Assembly (NCBI RefSeq): GCF_004803795.1
Contig: NZ_CP012543.1
Location: 1,922,001 to 1,986,000 of the forward strand
Reading direction: 5' to 3'
DNA length: 64,000 nucleotides
From: Campylobacter rectus
GTDB taxonomy: Bacteria > Campylobacterota > Campylobacteria > Campylobacterales > Campylobacteraceae
This document shows positions 19,308-28,122 of this stretch, in pieces. A program made the translations under genes and the position numbers. The first letter of the stretch is position 1. Each line of letters starts with the position of its first letter. The notes under the pieces were generated by a model. It did no database searches and had not been told where the DNA came from. It worked only from the letters and a program-made list of their open reading frames with translations.

Positions 19308-20480
19308 TCATTTCGGAAGTTTGATTATGAAATTTGAACCGCCTTTTAGGCTCTCTACGACGAGCGAGCCCTTGCAGTGATCTTCGATGATGATCTTTGA
19401 CATATATAGCCCGATGCCGGTGCCGTTTTTGCTGGCTTTGGTAGAAAAATACAGATCGAAAATTTTATCCGCGATCTCCTTTTTGATGCCGCCGGCGTTG
19501 TCTTTTACGCTTAGGCAAAGGTAGGACTTTTCGATGTAGGTTGAAATTTCGATAACGCCGTCGTCGATATTTCTTTCCAAAAAGGCGTCCTGCGCGTTTT
19601 TTATGATGTTTAAAATAACCTGCGAAACCTCGTTTTTATATGTGAGCAAAGTCTGGTTGCAGCCGTATTTCGCGTAAATTTTAATCTTTTGGTTTTGCAG
19701 TATCGCTTTTGCGATATTTATCGCCATATTGCAAAGCTCCTCCAGGCTCGTAACCTCCTTGATCTTAGCGGGCTTAAAGAAATTTCTAAACTCGTCGATC
19801 GTTTCGGATAGGTGCTTGGAATACTGCTCGATCTTACCTAGCTCCTCCAAAAGAGCTGTTTTGTCAAATTTATCCGCCATCAAGCAACTAGTGCTTAGAT
19901 ACGAAGCCGTAGCCGAGATAGCAGATAGCGGCTGCCTCCATTGATGCGCTATCATATTTAAAATTTCGCCCATCTGTGCGAGCCTTGATTGATACTGCAG
20001 CTGCTCGTCTTGGCGCCTTATGAGCTTTAGCTGCTCTTCGATCTCGTGGTTGAGCGTTAAATTTAGCCGTTTGACCTTCAGCCTGCTTTGTTTTAATTTC
20101 TTCTCCGCCATCACTCTTTTGGTGATATCCACCACTATCCAAAGCACCTCGTCGTTTCCCGATATGGAATCGCCCGAAATTCTAATCCACAGCCCTTTGC
20201 CGCTTTTGTGCCTTAGCTCGTAGTTTAGCTGCAGAGCCTCGTTTTTTCTTACTTTATTAAAGGCGATGTCTGCGAAGTGCAAGTATTTTTCTTCGCTTAG
20301 ATGTATGGTTTGCGCGGATTTGCCGATGATCTCGTCGTATTCGTAGCCGAAAATTTTACAAAAGGTCTCGTTGCACTCCATAATATTTCTTTTCTTATCC
20401 ACGATGAAGATGCCGACGCCGGAATTTGAAAATATCGTCTCAAATCTCTGATGATTTTTTTTGATGTCTACTATCGCCAT
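19308..20480 (-). CDS. PAS-domain sensor histidine kinase (soluble)
   Basis: 390 residues with no transmembrane segment. A PAS domain (about 8-125), a coiled-coil linker (about 126-170), the phosphoacceptor H-box with His179 in MIAHQWRQPLSA, an N-box (NIIKNAQDAF) and G-boxes (DNAGGI, GTGIGLYMSKII). It presumably senses an intracellular redox, energy or ligand signal and phosphorylates the response regulator encoded upstream, whose gene it overlaps by 10 bp. The target is likely the membrane protein operon directly downstream. Confidence 0.88.
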   Translation of the reverse strand: MAIVDIKKNHQRFETIFSNSGVGIFIVDKKRNIMECNETFCKIFGYEYDEIIGKSAQTIHLSEEKYLHFADIAFNKVRKNEALQLNYELRHKSGKGLWIRISGDSISGNDEVLWIVVDITKRVMAEKKLKQSRLKVKRLNLTLNHEIEEQLKLIRRQDEQLQYQSRLAQMGEILNMIAHQWRQPLSAISATASYLSTSCLMADKFDKTALLEELGKIEQYSKHLSETIDEFRNFFKPAKIKEVTSLEELCNMAINIAKAILQNQKIKIYAKYGCNQTLLTYKNEVSQVILNIIKNAQDAFLERNIDDGVIEISTYIEKSYLCLSVKDNAGGIKKEIADKIFDLYFSTKASKNGTGIGLYMSKIIIEDHCKGSLVVESLKGGSNFIIKLPK

Positions 20481-21169
20481 TTTATCCTGTATCCTTGTGA
20501 GTAGATATTTTCTATCAGCTTATAGCCGATTTTTCGGTGAAATCTGGATATGATATTTCTTACCCGTTTGTCGTCATATTCGCCATAGTCCTCAAACAGC
20601 TCGTTTTCTATCTCAAGACCGCTTGCGATCCGTCCGCTAGAGCTTAAAAGCAGCTGCAACAAAGAGGTTTCGTTTTTAGTTAGCTTGATAATTTCGCCCG
20701 CCTTGCATAGGGTTAAACTCTGCTTGTCCCACACGAAATCGCCACTTAGATAAATAAACTTTCCTGGTTTCGTTTCGATGCTTTGCGTGATTTTTTCAAG
20801 CACGCTTAGTAGATCCTCGGTCGTAAAAGGCTTTAGAATATAGCCGTCCACGCCGATAGATATGGCTTTGGTGAAAAATTTAGACTCGTCGTAGGCTGAG
20901 AAAATGACCGTTTTTACCAAAGGATCGATCTGTTTGATCCGCTCTATCATCTCAAGCCCGTTAATGCCCGGCATATTGATATCGGTAAAAACAATACCCG
21001 CTTTGCTTGCTTTAAATTTCTCGATACCTTCCTGAGCGTCGCCGCAGTCGATAACTTGATGAAAGAATAGTTTTAAAATTTTTGCAGTCTGCTGCCTTAC
21101 CTCATTATCGTCCTCGACATATAGGGCGCGCAAAGGATAAATCGCATCCTTGATAGAGTTTATTTTCAT
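20471..21169 (-). CDS. OmpR-type response regulator
   Basis: 232 residues. An N-terminal receiver domain has the acidic pocket (VEDDNEV, residues 18-24), phosphoacceptor Asp63 (FTDINMPG) and a conserved Lys in YILKPF. A winged-helix DNA-binding domain follows (about 135-230, LTKNETSLLQLLL...RVRNIISRFHRKI). It overlaps the kinase gene by 10 bp, so the two form a cognate pair. It probably activates transcription of the membrane protein/MBL/COG0523 genes downstream. Confidence 0.88.
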   Translation of the reverse strand: MKINSIKDAIYPLRALYVEDDNEVRQQTAKILKLFFHQVIDCGDAQEGIEKFKASKAGIVFTDINMPGINGLEMIERIKQIDPLVKTVIFSAYDESKFFTKAISIGVDGYILKPFTTEDLLSVLEKITQSIETKPGKFIYLSGDFVWDKQSLTLCKAGEIIKLTKNETSLLQLLLSSSGRIASGLEIENELFEDYGEYDDKRVRNIISRFHRKIGYKLIENIYSQGYRIKWR

Positions 21170-21202
21170 TGATTAAAACCTTTCTAATCGGTCTTATATC
21201 GT

Positions 21203-21208
21203 ATTATA
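21203..21208 (-). promoter_or_regulatory. Probable -10 box for response regulator/kinase genes
   Basis: TATAAT on the minus strand, about 33 bases upstream of the response regulator ATG at 21169, preceded by an A/T-rich TTGT. It is the only good -10 match in the 110-bp gap between tetR and the regulator. Confidence 0.45.
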
Positions 21209-21279
21209 ACAAAAGTCTTTGCGTTTAATGCTCCGTCTTTGATTTATAAATTTGACGAGCTAAATTTATGCTATGAAAT

Positions 21280-21999
21280 TTACGAAGCCTTCATTAAGTC
21301 ATTATAGCTATCGTCCAATAAATGCCGATATTCTTCGTTTATATAACAATAAAACATTCGGTAATAATATCTAAGCGTTAATTTAGTAGCCTCATCTTTG
21401 GATAAAATTTTCTCCTTAACGTCTTGCAGTATGGTTTTATTAAAACGCAAGCAAATATCGTTAAAATCGTTTATGTTTAGCTCATCCAAGCAGCCTTCCT
21501 TGATACAGTTTTCGAGCATAAAAAGGCTTCTTTTATGAATATCGTTGGACTTAAACATCTTGCCTAAGAAATTGGGCAAATTTTTATAGCTTTTATTTGG
21601 GAATAGTTTGTAGTATTGCTCGATATAATCATTAAATTTGCCGTCGTTGTGCGAAAAGAACAGTATCTCGTAAATTTCGGGTTTTTCGTAAGCAAAATCG
21701 CAAAAGCATTTACAAACCTTCATATAAACTTCGATCGAATTTTTACATTCGGCTATGCAGTCCGACAAGGCTTTATTATACTCCTCGAGCTGATTAAACG
21801 TAGCTAGAAAAACCAAATGAGTCAGGTTATCGAAGTAGTTATAAAGCGTCGCGCTGGAGTAGCCCGCCAAATGAGCCGTATTTCTTATATTTACGGCACT
21901 TATTCCCTCTTTTTTTATTATCTCGTTAGCGGCGTCTATAAAGTATTTCATCATACGAGATCTTTTTATATTCGCTCTTTCGTCCTTGCCCATAAACAA
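21280..21999 (-). CDS. TetR/AcrR family transcriptional regulator
   Basis: 239 residues. The N-terminal HTH is recognisable (AANEIIKKEGISAVNIRNTAHLAGYSSATLYNYF split over residues about 22-56, with the STLYNYF-type recognition helix). The C-terminal ligand domain is all-helical and diverged. The DNA is more AT-rich than its neighbours, which hints at transfer. It lies downstream of the porin/cai-fix operon on the same strand, behind a terminator, and is a good candidate for the regulator that binds the palindrome over the fixA promoter at 36228-36239. A TATAAT at 22032..22027 could drive it. Confidence 0.82.
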   Translation of the reverse strand: MFMGKDERANIKRSRMMKYFIDAANEIIKKEGISAVNIRNTAHLAGYSSATLYNYFDNLTHLVFLATFNQLEEYNKALSDCIAECKNSIEVYMKVCKCFCDFAYEKPEIYEILFFSHNDGKFNDYIEQYYKLFPNKSYKNLPNFLGKMFKSNDIHKRSLFMLENCIKEGCLDELNINDFNDICLRFNKTILQDVKEKILSKDEATKLTLRYYYRMFYCYINEEYRHLLDDSYNDLMKAS

Positions 22000-22131
22000 A
22001 CCCTATCTAATAAATTTACGATTTTCATTATACGTCTTTTTTGAAAAAGGATTGTAGTTTAAATTTCCTTTAAAAAATTTTAACCCGCTTAAAATATTTT
22101 TAGACAAATACCATATCTCTAAAATATACAA

Positions 22132-22160
22132 AAGCCGAATTCTTAAGACAAATTCGGCTT
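22132..22160 (-). terminator. Terminator after the porin gene
   Basis: AAGCCGAATT at 22132-22141 pairs perfectly with AATTCGGCTT at 22151-22160 (10-bp stem, 9-nt loop), 12 bp past the porin stop codon; on the minus strand it is followed by a U-rich stretch. It would end the fix/cai/porin transcript before tetR. Confidence 0.8.
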
Positions 22161-22172
22161 ATTTTAATCAGC

Positions 22173-23336
22173 TTAGAACGTATAGCTAAGTCCCGCACTC
22201 ACTTGCGTCATAGCAGGATAATAAGGCTGTGCCTTTATCGTTTTATCAAATTTAACTATCGCGCTCAAATTTTCTAAGATCGGATAGCTTAGCCACGTGC
22301 TAAATTCGTGCTGTCTGTATCTCTTTTCGTCGCCGCCCTTTAGCTTGTAGCTAGTCGTGCCCAGTATCGCGTCGATAGATAGTTTTTGCACTTTCGTAGA
22401 TACCATCGTATAAACGGTTCTGACATCTCTTTCGTACATTACGTCGCCTTCTTCAAACTGCACGATGTTATCGCCCGCTTTGTTAAAGCTACCCCAGCCG
22501 TTTTTCTTGCCAGTTTGAGTGTAGCCTACGGTAAATTTGTGATCTTGATACTTAGCGTAGACGGAGGTATCAAACAGCTTGCCGTCGTCGGCATGCCTTT
22601 CGCTGGTTCGAGTAACGTGGATCATACCGCCCATACCGAAATCCTCGGTAATAGAGCCGTCGTACATCGCTTTAGCGCCGTATCCGGTAAATATATCGCT
22701 CGCGTGCATAACGTAGCCTCTAAACGCTAGGCCGTTATCGAATTTATACGTCGCGCCGCCCGCGAATAGTCCTTTGTTTTTATTGATCTTTTTCACTCTA
22801 AACATCTCGTTTAGCTGAACCTTGCCGCGAGCTCTGGTCCAAAGAGCGTCTAGGGTCAAATTTGAAACCGAGCTGTTCGTTACGCTAACGCCGTCGTTTA
22901 CCTTCGTGACCCAATCTGAGTTCATATTTTGGCGACCGACTCTTACGACCGTGTCGTAGGCGTTATACTCCAGGTATAAATTTAAGAGCATAAATCTGTT
23001 ATTTTCGTATATCCTCTCGGTAGAATCACCCTTGCCGTGTCCGGTATCAAAATCCTTATCGTCCTCGTAAAAAGGCACGCTGCCTCTAAAACCTACGACG
23101 CCTTTAAAGCTTTTGTAAAAATCGGTTTCGTATTTTAACCCGACCGAGCCGATAGCCCAAGCGGTGTTGTTAAAATATGTCGATTTATCGCCTTTATCTA
23201 CGTGGCGACTCTCGTAATAAGCGGACACGTCGCCGCTCGCCTTGCCGTTTTTAAACGCCTCTTCAAGCGTATCGGCGCCGTTAGCCGCAATGGCCGCGCA
23301 TGCGATCGTAGCCATTAAAGCAAAACTTCTATTCAT
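22173..23336 (-). CDS. Outer-membrane porin (Campylobacter OprD/MOMP-like)
   Basis: 387 residues. A clear signal peptide (about 1-20, ending ANGA) is followed by alternating amphipathic beta-strands and a terminal aromatic (SYTF), typical of a beta-barrel inserted by the BAM complex. It resembles Campylobacter porins of the OprD/major-outer-membrane-protein type. Its position 27 bp downstream of fixX, ahead of a strong terminator, makes it the last gene of the cai-fix operon and suggests it admits carnitine, crotonobetaine or their esters. Substrate specificity is inferred from context only. Confidence 0.78.
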   Translation of the reverse strand: MNRSFALMATIACAAIAANGADTLEEAFKNGKASGDVSAYYESRHVDKGDKSTYFNNTAWAIGSVGLKYETDFYKSFKGVVGFRGSVPFYEDDKDFDTGHGKGDSTERIYENNRFMLLNLYLEYNAYDTVVRVGRQNMNSDWVTKVNDGVSVTNSSVSNLTLDALWTRARGKVQLNEMFRVKKINKNKGLFAGGATYKFDNGLAFRGYVMHASDIFTGYGAKAMYDGSITEDFGMGGMIHVTRTSERHADDGKLFDTSVYAKYQDHKFTVGYTQTGKKNGWGSFNKAGDNIVQFEEGDVMYERDVRTVYTMVSTKVQKLSIDAILGTTSYKLKGGDEKRYRQHEFSTWLSYPILENLSAIVKFDKTIKAQPYYPAMTQVSAGLSYTF

Positions 23337-23363
23337 GTTTTTCTCCTTTTAAAAAAGTTATTT

Positions 23364-23645
23364 TTAGCCTTCTCTGTATTCGACTCCGAAAGTACCGCTT
23401 GGATACTCCCATTTTTTGATTATGGTGTTACCGCAAAGCGCTCTGCACGTACCGCACTCCAGACAGCCCGCGTAGTCGAAGTGATAGCCGTTTTCGTCCT
23501 TTTTATAAAGTCCGGCCGGGCATGCGACCTCTAGCTTTGCAAACTCGCTTGTGTTTATATCATCCACAAGCTCGATATGCGCGTTACTCTCATCTACGAA
23601 AAATTTATCTAAACTTAGTTTTGCATCAACGTTTACGGTTTTCAT
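23364..23645 (-). CDS. fixX: FixX ferredoxin-like protein
   Basis: 93 residues with a ferredoxin-like cluster motif (GCLECGTCRALC plus an upstream CPAGLY). FixX partners FixC, passing electrons between the ETF FixAB and the quinone-linked flavoprotein. It overlaps fixC by 4 bp (ATGA). The family is shared with nitrogen-fixing bacteria, but here it sits among cai genes as in enterobacteria. Confidence 0.9.
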   Translation of the reverse strand: MKTVNVDAKLSLDKFFVDESNAHIELVDDINTSEFAKLEVACPAGLYKKDENGYHFDYAGCLECGTCRALCGNTIIKKWEYPSGTFGVEYREG

Positions 23646-24922
23646 ATCGACTTCACTCCCTTAAATGCATCTTTGATGAGATTCATATAGCCGACCTTCT
23701 TAAGTCTCGGCAAAATTTTACTTCTTAGCGGCCGGCTAGGTCCGTTTATAACGAAAAGATCTTTCATAATGCCGCTCATCATCTTCGGATAATCGTCGAA
23801 AATTCTCTCATTACCCAAGAACTCAGGCAGATTTTTATAAAGCTTAAGATCGCTCATTACAAAGCTCGCATCAAGCATCTTTTCGTACGACAAGCTATCT
23901 GCGCTAAAATCTCCCGCAGCTTTAGCTTTTAGCACCGCTTTGGCCGCTAAAACGCCGCTTTCTACCGCTAGATCCATACCGCGTACGGAGTATCCTACGT
24001 TTAGGCAAAGACCCGCCGCGTCGCCTGCTACTATCACGCCGTGATCGCTTAGCTTTTTGATAGAATTTAACCCGCCCTCAGGCACGATGTGAGCCGAATA
24101 CTCCGTCGTTTTGCCGTTTTTGATAAGAGGCTTAACCGCAGGGTGGTTTTTAAAATTTTCCAGCATCGCAGGCACGCTCATATCGCTTACGTGCGAGTTG
24201 TGTAGACCGAAAACTACGCCCAAAGATATCGAAGTTTCGTTGGTGTATAAAAATCCGCCGCCCATATGCTCGTTTGACGCGCTTCCGGCAAATAACCACG
24301 CAGCGCCTTCGTTGCCGCTTACGTTAAAGATATCCTCGATCCTGTCTTTGCCGAGCTCGATGATCTCTTTTACGCCGACCGCACAGGTATGCGGATTTAG
24401 CTCGTATCCTAGACCGTATTTTGAGCAGATAGTGGAGTTAGCGCCGTCCGCTACGATTACGACGTCGGCTCTCATCTCTTCGCCGCCCGCGATCACGCCG
24501 CAAACCTTGCCGTCCTCTTTAATAAGATCGTCCACTCTGATGCCCGCTATTATAGAAGCTCCAGCCTCCTCGGCTTTTTCGCCCAGCCACGCGTCAAATT
24601 TGACCCTCAAAACCGAATACGATAGATCGGCTTTGTTTTCGCTAGGCTTTAGAGCGTACTCCATCGTGACGTTGTCGTCCGCGGTGATAAACGATAGCTT
24701 CTCGCGAGTTATCAGCCTCTCGATCGGCGCGATCTGTGCAAAATTTGGAAACACTGGCTCGATGCTGTGCGCGTAAATTCTGCCGCCGCTCATATTTTTA
24801 GCCCCTATAAAGTTGCCTCTTTCGATGAGCAACACCTCAAGCCCTTCCTTTGCCAGCAGATACGCCGATATGCAGCCGGCGATGCCGCCGCCGATGATGA
24901 TCGCGTCAAATTTTTCATCCAT
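23642..24922 (-). CDS. fixC: FixC flavoprotein (ETF-quinone oxidoreductase-like)
   Basis: 426 residues. The N-terminal FAD-binding motif IIGGGIAGCISAYLLA (about 9-24) and the later GDAAGLCLNVGYSVRGMD are typical of FixC/ETF-QO flavoproteins. It would transfer electrons from the menaquinone pool or other donors to FixAB and on to crotonobetainyl-CoA reduction. It is preceded by a 196-bp spacer holding a dispersed repeat, and overlaps fixX. Confidence 0.92.
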   Translation of the reverse strand: MDEKFDAIIIGGGIAGCISAYLLAKEGLEVLLIERGNFIGAKNMSGGRIYAHSIEPVFPNFAQIAPIERLITREKLSFITADDNVTMEYALKPSENKADLSYSVLRVKFDAWLGEKAEEAGASIIAGIRVDDLIKEDGKVCGVIAGGEEMRADVVIVADGANSTICSKYGLGYELNPHTCAVGVKEIIELGKDRIEDIFNVSGNEGAAWLFAGSASNEHMGGGFLYTNETSISLGVVFGLHNSHVSDMSVPAMLENFKNHPAVKPLIKNGKTTEYSAHIVPEGGLNSIKKLSDHGVIVAGDAAGLCLNVGYSVRGMDLAVESGVLAAKAVLKAKAAGDFSADSLSYEKMLDASFVMSDLKLYKNLPEFLGNERIFDDYPKMMSGIMKDLFVINGPSRPLRSKILPRLKKVGYMNLIKDAFKGVKSI

Positions 24923-24936
24923 CTTTTTCCTTTTTT

Positions 24937-25056
24937 ACGCGTCGTCTCGCTTTGATATGCGTCGTTGCCTTTTTGCTCAACTTCGGTCATTTATAAAACA
25001 TAAACTCCCTCATCTCGCAAAAAGTCGCCTAGCCTATCTTTGCGATACTTCCGCTT
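24937..25056. repeat. Dispersed repeat, split copy, between caiC and fixC
   Basis: ACGCGTCGTCTCGCTTTGAT at 24937-24956 and GCGATACTTCCGCTT at 25042-25056 occur here about 85 bp apart. The same two words occur again almost joined at 29280-29316, upstream of caiA. The two copies are in the same orientation and flank caiA-caiB-caiC. The rest of the 196-bp spacer holds no gene I can support. Confidence 0.6.
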
Positions 25057-25118
25057 ATATCTAGTAATCTTAACCTAGCTCCAAGACGCTTTGTTACGCC
25101 CTACGAGCACAACGAACC

Positions 25119-26696
25119 TTATTTTAAATTTTCGTTCAAATGCTCGCTTCTGAGCACGTTTTTCTTTACCTTTTCCGTACAGGTTTTGGGCAAAGACGAA
25201 TAAAACCGCACGATGCTCGGGACTTTAAATTTGGCAAGCCCCTGCGCGCAGTATTGTTTGACCTCGTCTTCGCTTAGGCTTTCGCCCTCTTTAAGCACTA
25301 CGCATGCTTTTATCAGTTCATTATCAAAGTTATCCGGCACTCCGATTACTGCCGCTTCAAAAATTTTATCGTGGGTTTGCAGATAGGTTTCGACCTCTAC
25401 GCTAGAGACGTTCTCGCCTGCAACCTTTATCAAATTTACGTCCCTATCGACGAAATAAAAATACTCGTCCTCGTCAAAATATCCGATATCGCCCGTATGC
25501 AGCCAGCCGTCCTTGTCGATGGCTTTGTTCGTAGCCTCGGTGTTTTCGAAATATCCGTCAAAGATCGTTTTGCCCCTTTCGCCTCTTACGCAAATTTCGC
25601 CCTTTTCGTTCGCGCCCAGCTCCTTGCCGTCTTTATCCACGATCTTTGCTTCGTAGCAAAAGCCCACTCTGCCGATAGAGGGGAATTTTCTCTTTTCGCT
25701 CGGTCTATCGCCGATGAGTCCAACGACCGTTTCGCTCATTCCGTACGAGCTTAGCACGCTTTTTACGCCGAATCTCTGCAAGAAATCGTCCATATCTTTT
25801 TGCGCGATACCCAGGTAAAAAAGCATCTGTCTTAGGTAGTGATCCTTTTCGTTCGCTTTAACGGGCTGCACCATCATCGTGCAGATCATCTTGGGTATGC
25901 ACTCGGTGATCGTGGCCTTGTGATAAAGGATCTGATCCCAAAATTTACGAGCCGAAAATCTCTCCAAAATCACGAGCGTTGCGCCCCTGGAAAACGTCGG
26001 CATCATAACGGTGCACTGCGCGTCTATATGCCAAAGCGGCATAGCGGTGAGATAGATATCGCTGCTTTCTAAATTTATCTGCCAAGAGGTATAAAATCCC
26101 GCAAAAAGCAGATTATAATGCGTTATCAGCACGCCCTTTGGAAAGGACGAGGTGCCGGAAGTGAAAATAATCTCGGCCGGGCATAGATTGCTAAACTCCT
26201 CCTCTTTAAGCTGCGTGCTTTGCTTTTTTATCTCTTTATCAAAATCTACGTGTCCACGGGAGCTGCCCTGCGCCTTTATAAGAACGATTCCGTTCTTAAA
26301 TTTATAGTTTTTCTCCTCGATCTCCTCGTAAATTTTAACGAACTCGCCTTGCGTTATAGCGGCTACGGGCTTTGTTTTTTGGATGATGAAGAGCGCATCG
26401 GCGTAAACGTAGTTGGCGTTTATAGGCACGGCTATCGCGCCTAGCTTTGCTATAGCCATGAGGGCCAGGACGTACTCTATGCTGTTTAGCAGGTGGATCG
26501 CTACGAATTCGCCCTTTTTTACGCCTAGGCTTTTGAGCAAATTTGCCGTTTGGCTGATACGCTCATCCAAATTTTTATATGATAGGCTTGAAATTCGCCC
26601 CTCGGCGTCTTCGCAAATGATCGCCGTTTTGTCTGCGTGAGTGAGAGCTAGCTCGCGAAAATACGCGCCTAGGTTTTTCTTGCCTATCATATCCAT
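25119..26696 (-). CDS. caiC: Carnitine/crotonobetaine-CoA ligase
   Basis: 525 residues, close to enterobacterial CaiC (about 517). The AMP-binding signature IIFTSGTSSFPKGVLITH, the GYFENTEAT adenylate region, HTGDIGYFDEDEYFYFVDR and a C-terminal catalytic lysine motif (PKTCTEKVKK) are present. It activates carnitine, crotonobetaine or gamma-butyrobetaine to its CoA thioester with ATP, which primes the CaiB transferase cycle. The start lies 1 bp after the caiB stop, so the two are tightly coupled. Confidence 0.88.
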   Translation of the reverse strand: MDMIGKKNLGAYFRELALTHADKTAIICEDAEGRISSLSYKNLDERISQTANLLKSLGVKKGEFVAIHLLNSIEYVLALMAIAKLGAIAVPINANYVYADALFIIQKTKPVAAITQGEFVKIYEEIEEKNYKFKNGIVLIKAQGSSRGHVDFDKEIKKQSTQLKEEEFSNLCPAEIIFTSGTSSFPKGVLITHYNLLFAGFYTSWQINLESSDIYLTAMPLWHIDAQCTVMMPTFSRGATLVILERFSARKFWDQILYHKATITECIPKMICTMMVQPVKANEKDHYLRQMLFYLGIAQKDMDDFLQRFGVKSVLSSYGMSETVVGLIGDRPSEKRKFPSIGRVGFCYEAKIVDKDGKELGANEKGEICVRGERGKTIFDGYFENTEATNKAIDKDGWLHTGDIGYFDEDEYFYFVDRDVNLIKVAGENVSSVEVETYLQTHDKIFEAAVIGVPDNFDNELIKACVVLKEGESLSEDEVKQYCAQGLAKFKVPSIVRFYSSLPKTCTEKVKKNVLRSEHLNENLK

Positions 26697-26697
26697 G

Positions 26698-27909
26698 TTA
26701 TTTTTTCACCCTTATGATTTTTTCGTCGTTTAGCTTTTGAACCTGCTCGTTCGTATAGCCTAGGTGAGCCATGATGTCGGCCGTATCCTCGCCGTAGCTT
26801 GGCATCGGGCGCCAGATTACGCAAGGATTGTTTTTAAATTTAGGCATTACGTTTGGACCTTTAAATTCTTTGCCCGCTTCGTTTTTCCATGTAGTGAAGC
26901 TGTCGCGTGCGATATATTGAGGATTGCTTTGCAGCTCGCTTACCTCAAGCACTTTTGCGCCCGCTACTTTTAGATCGGCTAAAATTTTAAGCGACTCTTC
27001 GATAGTTCTCTCGCCGAAGAATTTATCAAGCGCGGCTTCAAATTTATCGTTTACCTTCATCTTGCGGCTGATTAGCTGAGTGCCCACAGGTACGTCATCG
27101 CCGCCGTAAAGATCGCTGATACCGAGAAGCTTAAACATCTCTTCTACCTGATATGAGCCGACGATTTCAAATACGATATAGCCGTCTTTGCACGTGTATA
27201 GGCCGCATCCTGCGTAAAGCGGATCTTTGCCTTTGATCATTCTTGGGCACATCTCGCCGCCGTTTAGGTAGTCCATCATGTAGTATTGGCCGACTCTTAG
27301 CATTACTTCATACATCGCTACGTCGATGCTCTCGCCCTTGCCGGTTCTTTGCGCGTTGTAAAGAGCCGCAAGCACGGAGCTTGTTACGCACATACCGCAC
27401 ATATAATCAGCCGTATATGGGAACGCTGGCATAGGTTGATTTTGATCGCCGTTTTGGATCAAGTATCCGCTAAATGCTTGCGCGATCGTGTTATAAGCGG
27501 CTAGATTGGTGTATTCAGGATCGCCGTATTGACCAAAGCCCGAGAGGTGAGCGATGACTAGCTTTGGATTGTGCTGCCACAAAACCTCATCGGTAATTCC
27601 TTTTTTAGCAAACGCAGGGCCTTTGCTCGCTTCGATAAATACGTCGCACTCGCTTATTAGTTTGTAGAAAATTTCCTTGCCCTCGTCGCTAAAGATATTT
27701 AGCGAAAGAGCGTATAAATTTCTGCGGCTAAGCTCTTTATAGTTTTGTTGAACTCTTATGGTGTCCGGATATTTTGAGTTTTCTATCCAGATAACGTCCG
27801 CTCCCCATTCGGCAAGCATTTGCGCCGAAAACGGTCCTGCTATCTCCATCGCCGAAAATACTACTTTGACGCCGGAGAGGGGGCCAAATTTTGGTGTATT
27901 AAATTTCAT
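26698..27909 (-). CDS. caiB: L-carnitine CoA-transferase (family III)
   Basis: 403 residues, the normal size for CaiB (405). It is a family III CoA transferase; the catalytic aspartate is visible in [10 protein letters not shown]. It moves CoA between gamma-butyrobetainyl-CoA and carnitine or crotonobetaine. Upstream, the gap to caiA (27910-28122) has an AT-rich TATAAA segment that could be an internal promoter, plus strong hairpins. Confidence 0.9.
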   Translation of the reverse strand: MKFNTPKFGPLSGVKVVFSAMEIAGPFSAQMLAEWGADVIWIENSKYPDTIRVQQNYKELSRRNLYALSLNIFSDEGKEIFYKLISECDVFIEASKGPAFAKKGITDEVLWQHNPKLVIAHLSGFGQYGDPEYTNLAAYNTIAQAFSGYLIQNGDQNQPMPAFPYTADYMCGMCVTSSVLAALYNAQRTGKGESIDVAMYEVMLRVGQYYMMDYLNGGEMCPRMIKGKDPLYAGCGLYTCKDGYIVFEIVGSYQVEEMFKLLGISDLYGGDDVPVGTQLISRKMKVNDKFEAALDKFFGERTIEESLKILADLKVAGAKVLEVSELQSNPQYIARDSFTTWKNEAGKEFKGPNVMPKFKNNPCVIWRPMPSYGEDTADIMAHLGYTNEQVQKLNDEKIIRVKK

Positions 27910-28001
27910 CTTTTTCCTTTCTAAATTTAGAGTGCGTCATATCACTTTATTTTTATAAACATTAATATTTTAAAACACTAGCCAGACGAACAAACGCAAA
28001 C

Positions 28002-28021
28002 GCGCAAATTTTAATTTGCGC
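28002..28021. terminator. Palindromic hairpin between caiA and caiB
   Basis: GCGCAAATT at 28002-28010 pairs perfectly with AATTTGCGC at 28013-28021 with a 2-nt centre. It lies in the 213-bp caiA-caiB spacer. It could be an RNA processing/attenuation hairpin or a protein-binding palindrome; no clean T-run follows. Confidence 0.5.
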
Positions 28022-28044
28022 TATGTTTGCACCTTGAACGTGCT

Positions 28045-28113
28045 GGGGGTTTGGGGGATCAAAAGGGGGGATAAGGGGGTCGCTTCGTAAGTAGCCACCC
28101 TTGTCCCCTTTGA
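28045..28113. repeat. G-quadruplex motif overlapping a hairpin just after caiA
   Basis: On the plus strand four guanine runs of 5, 5, 6 and 5 (28045-28049, 28053-28057, 28065-28070, 28075-28079) are separated by loops of 3, 7 and 4 nt, a textbook quadruplex motif. The same region pairs with CCC-rich sequence at 28097-28113 to form an imperfect hairpin (28059-28113) whose base is 9 bp past the caiA stop codon. On the caiA mRNA strand it is C-rich. It may attenuate caiA read-through into caiB. Confidence 0.65.
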
Positions 28114-28122
28114 AAAACCCGA

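Noticed and set aside
24805-24990. Minus-strand frame of 61 codons over the fixC start
   Set aside because: It mostly overlaps fixC in another frame and its upstream part is the dispersed repeat; no ribosome binding site.
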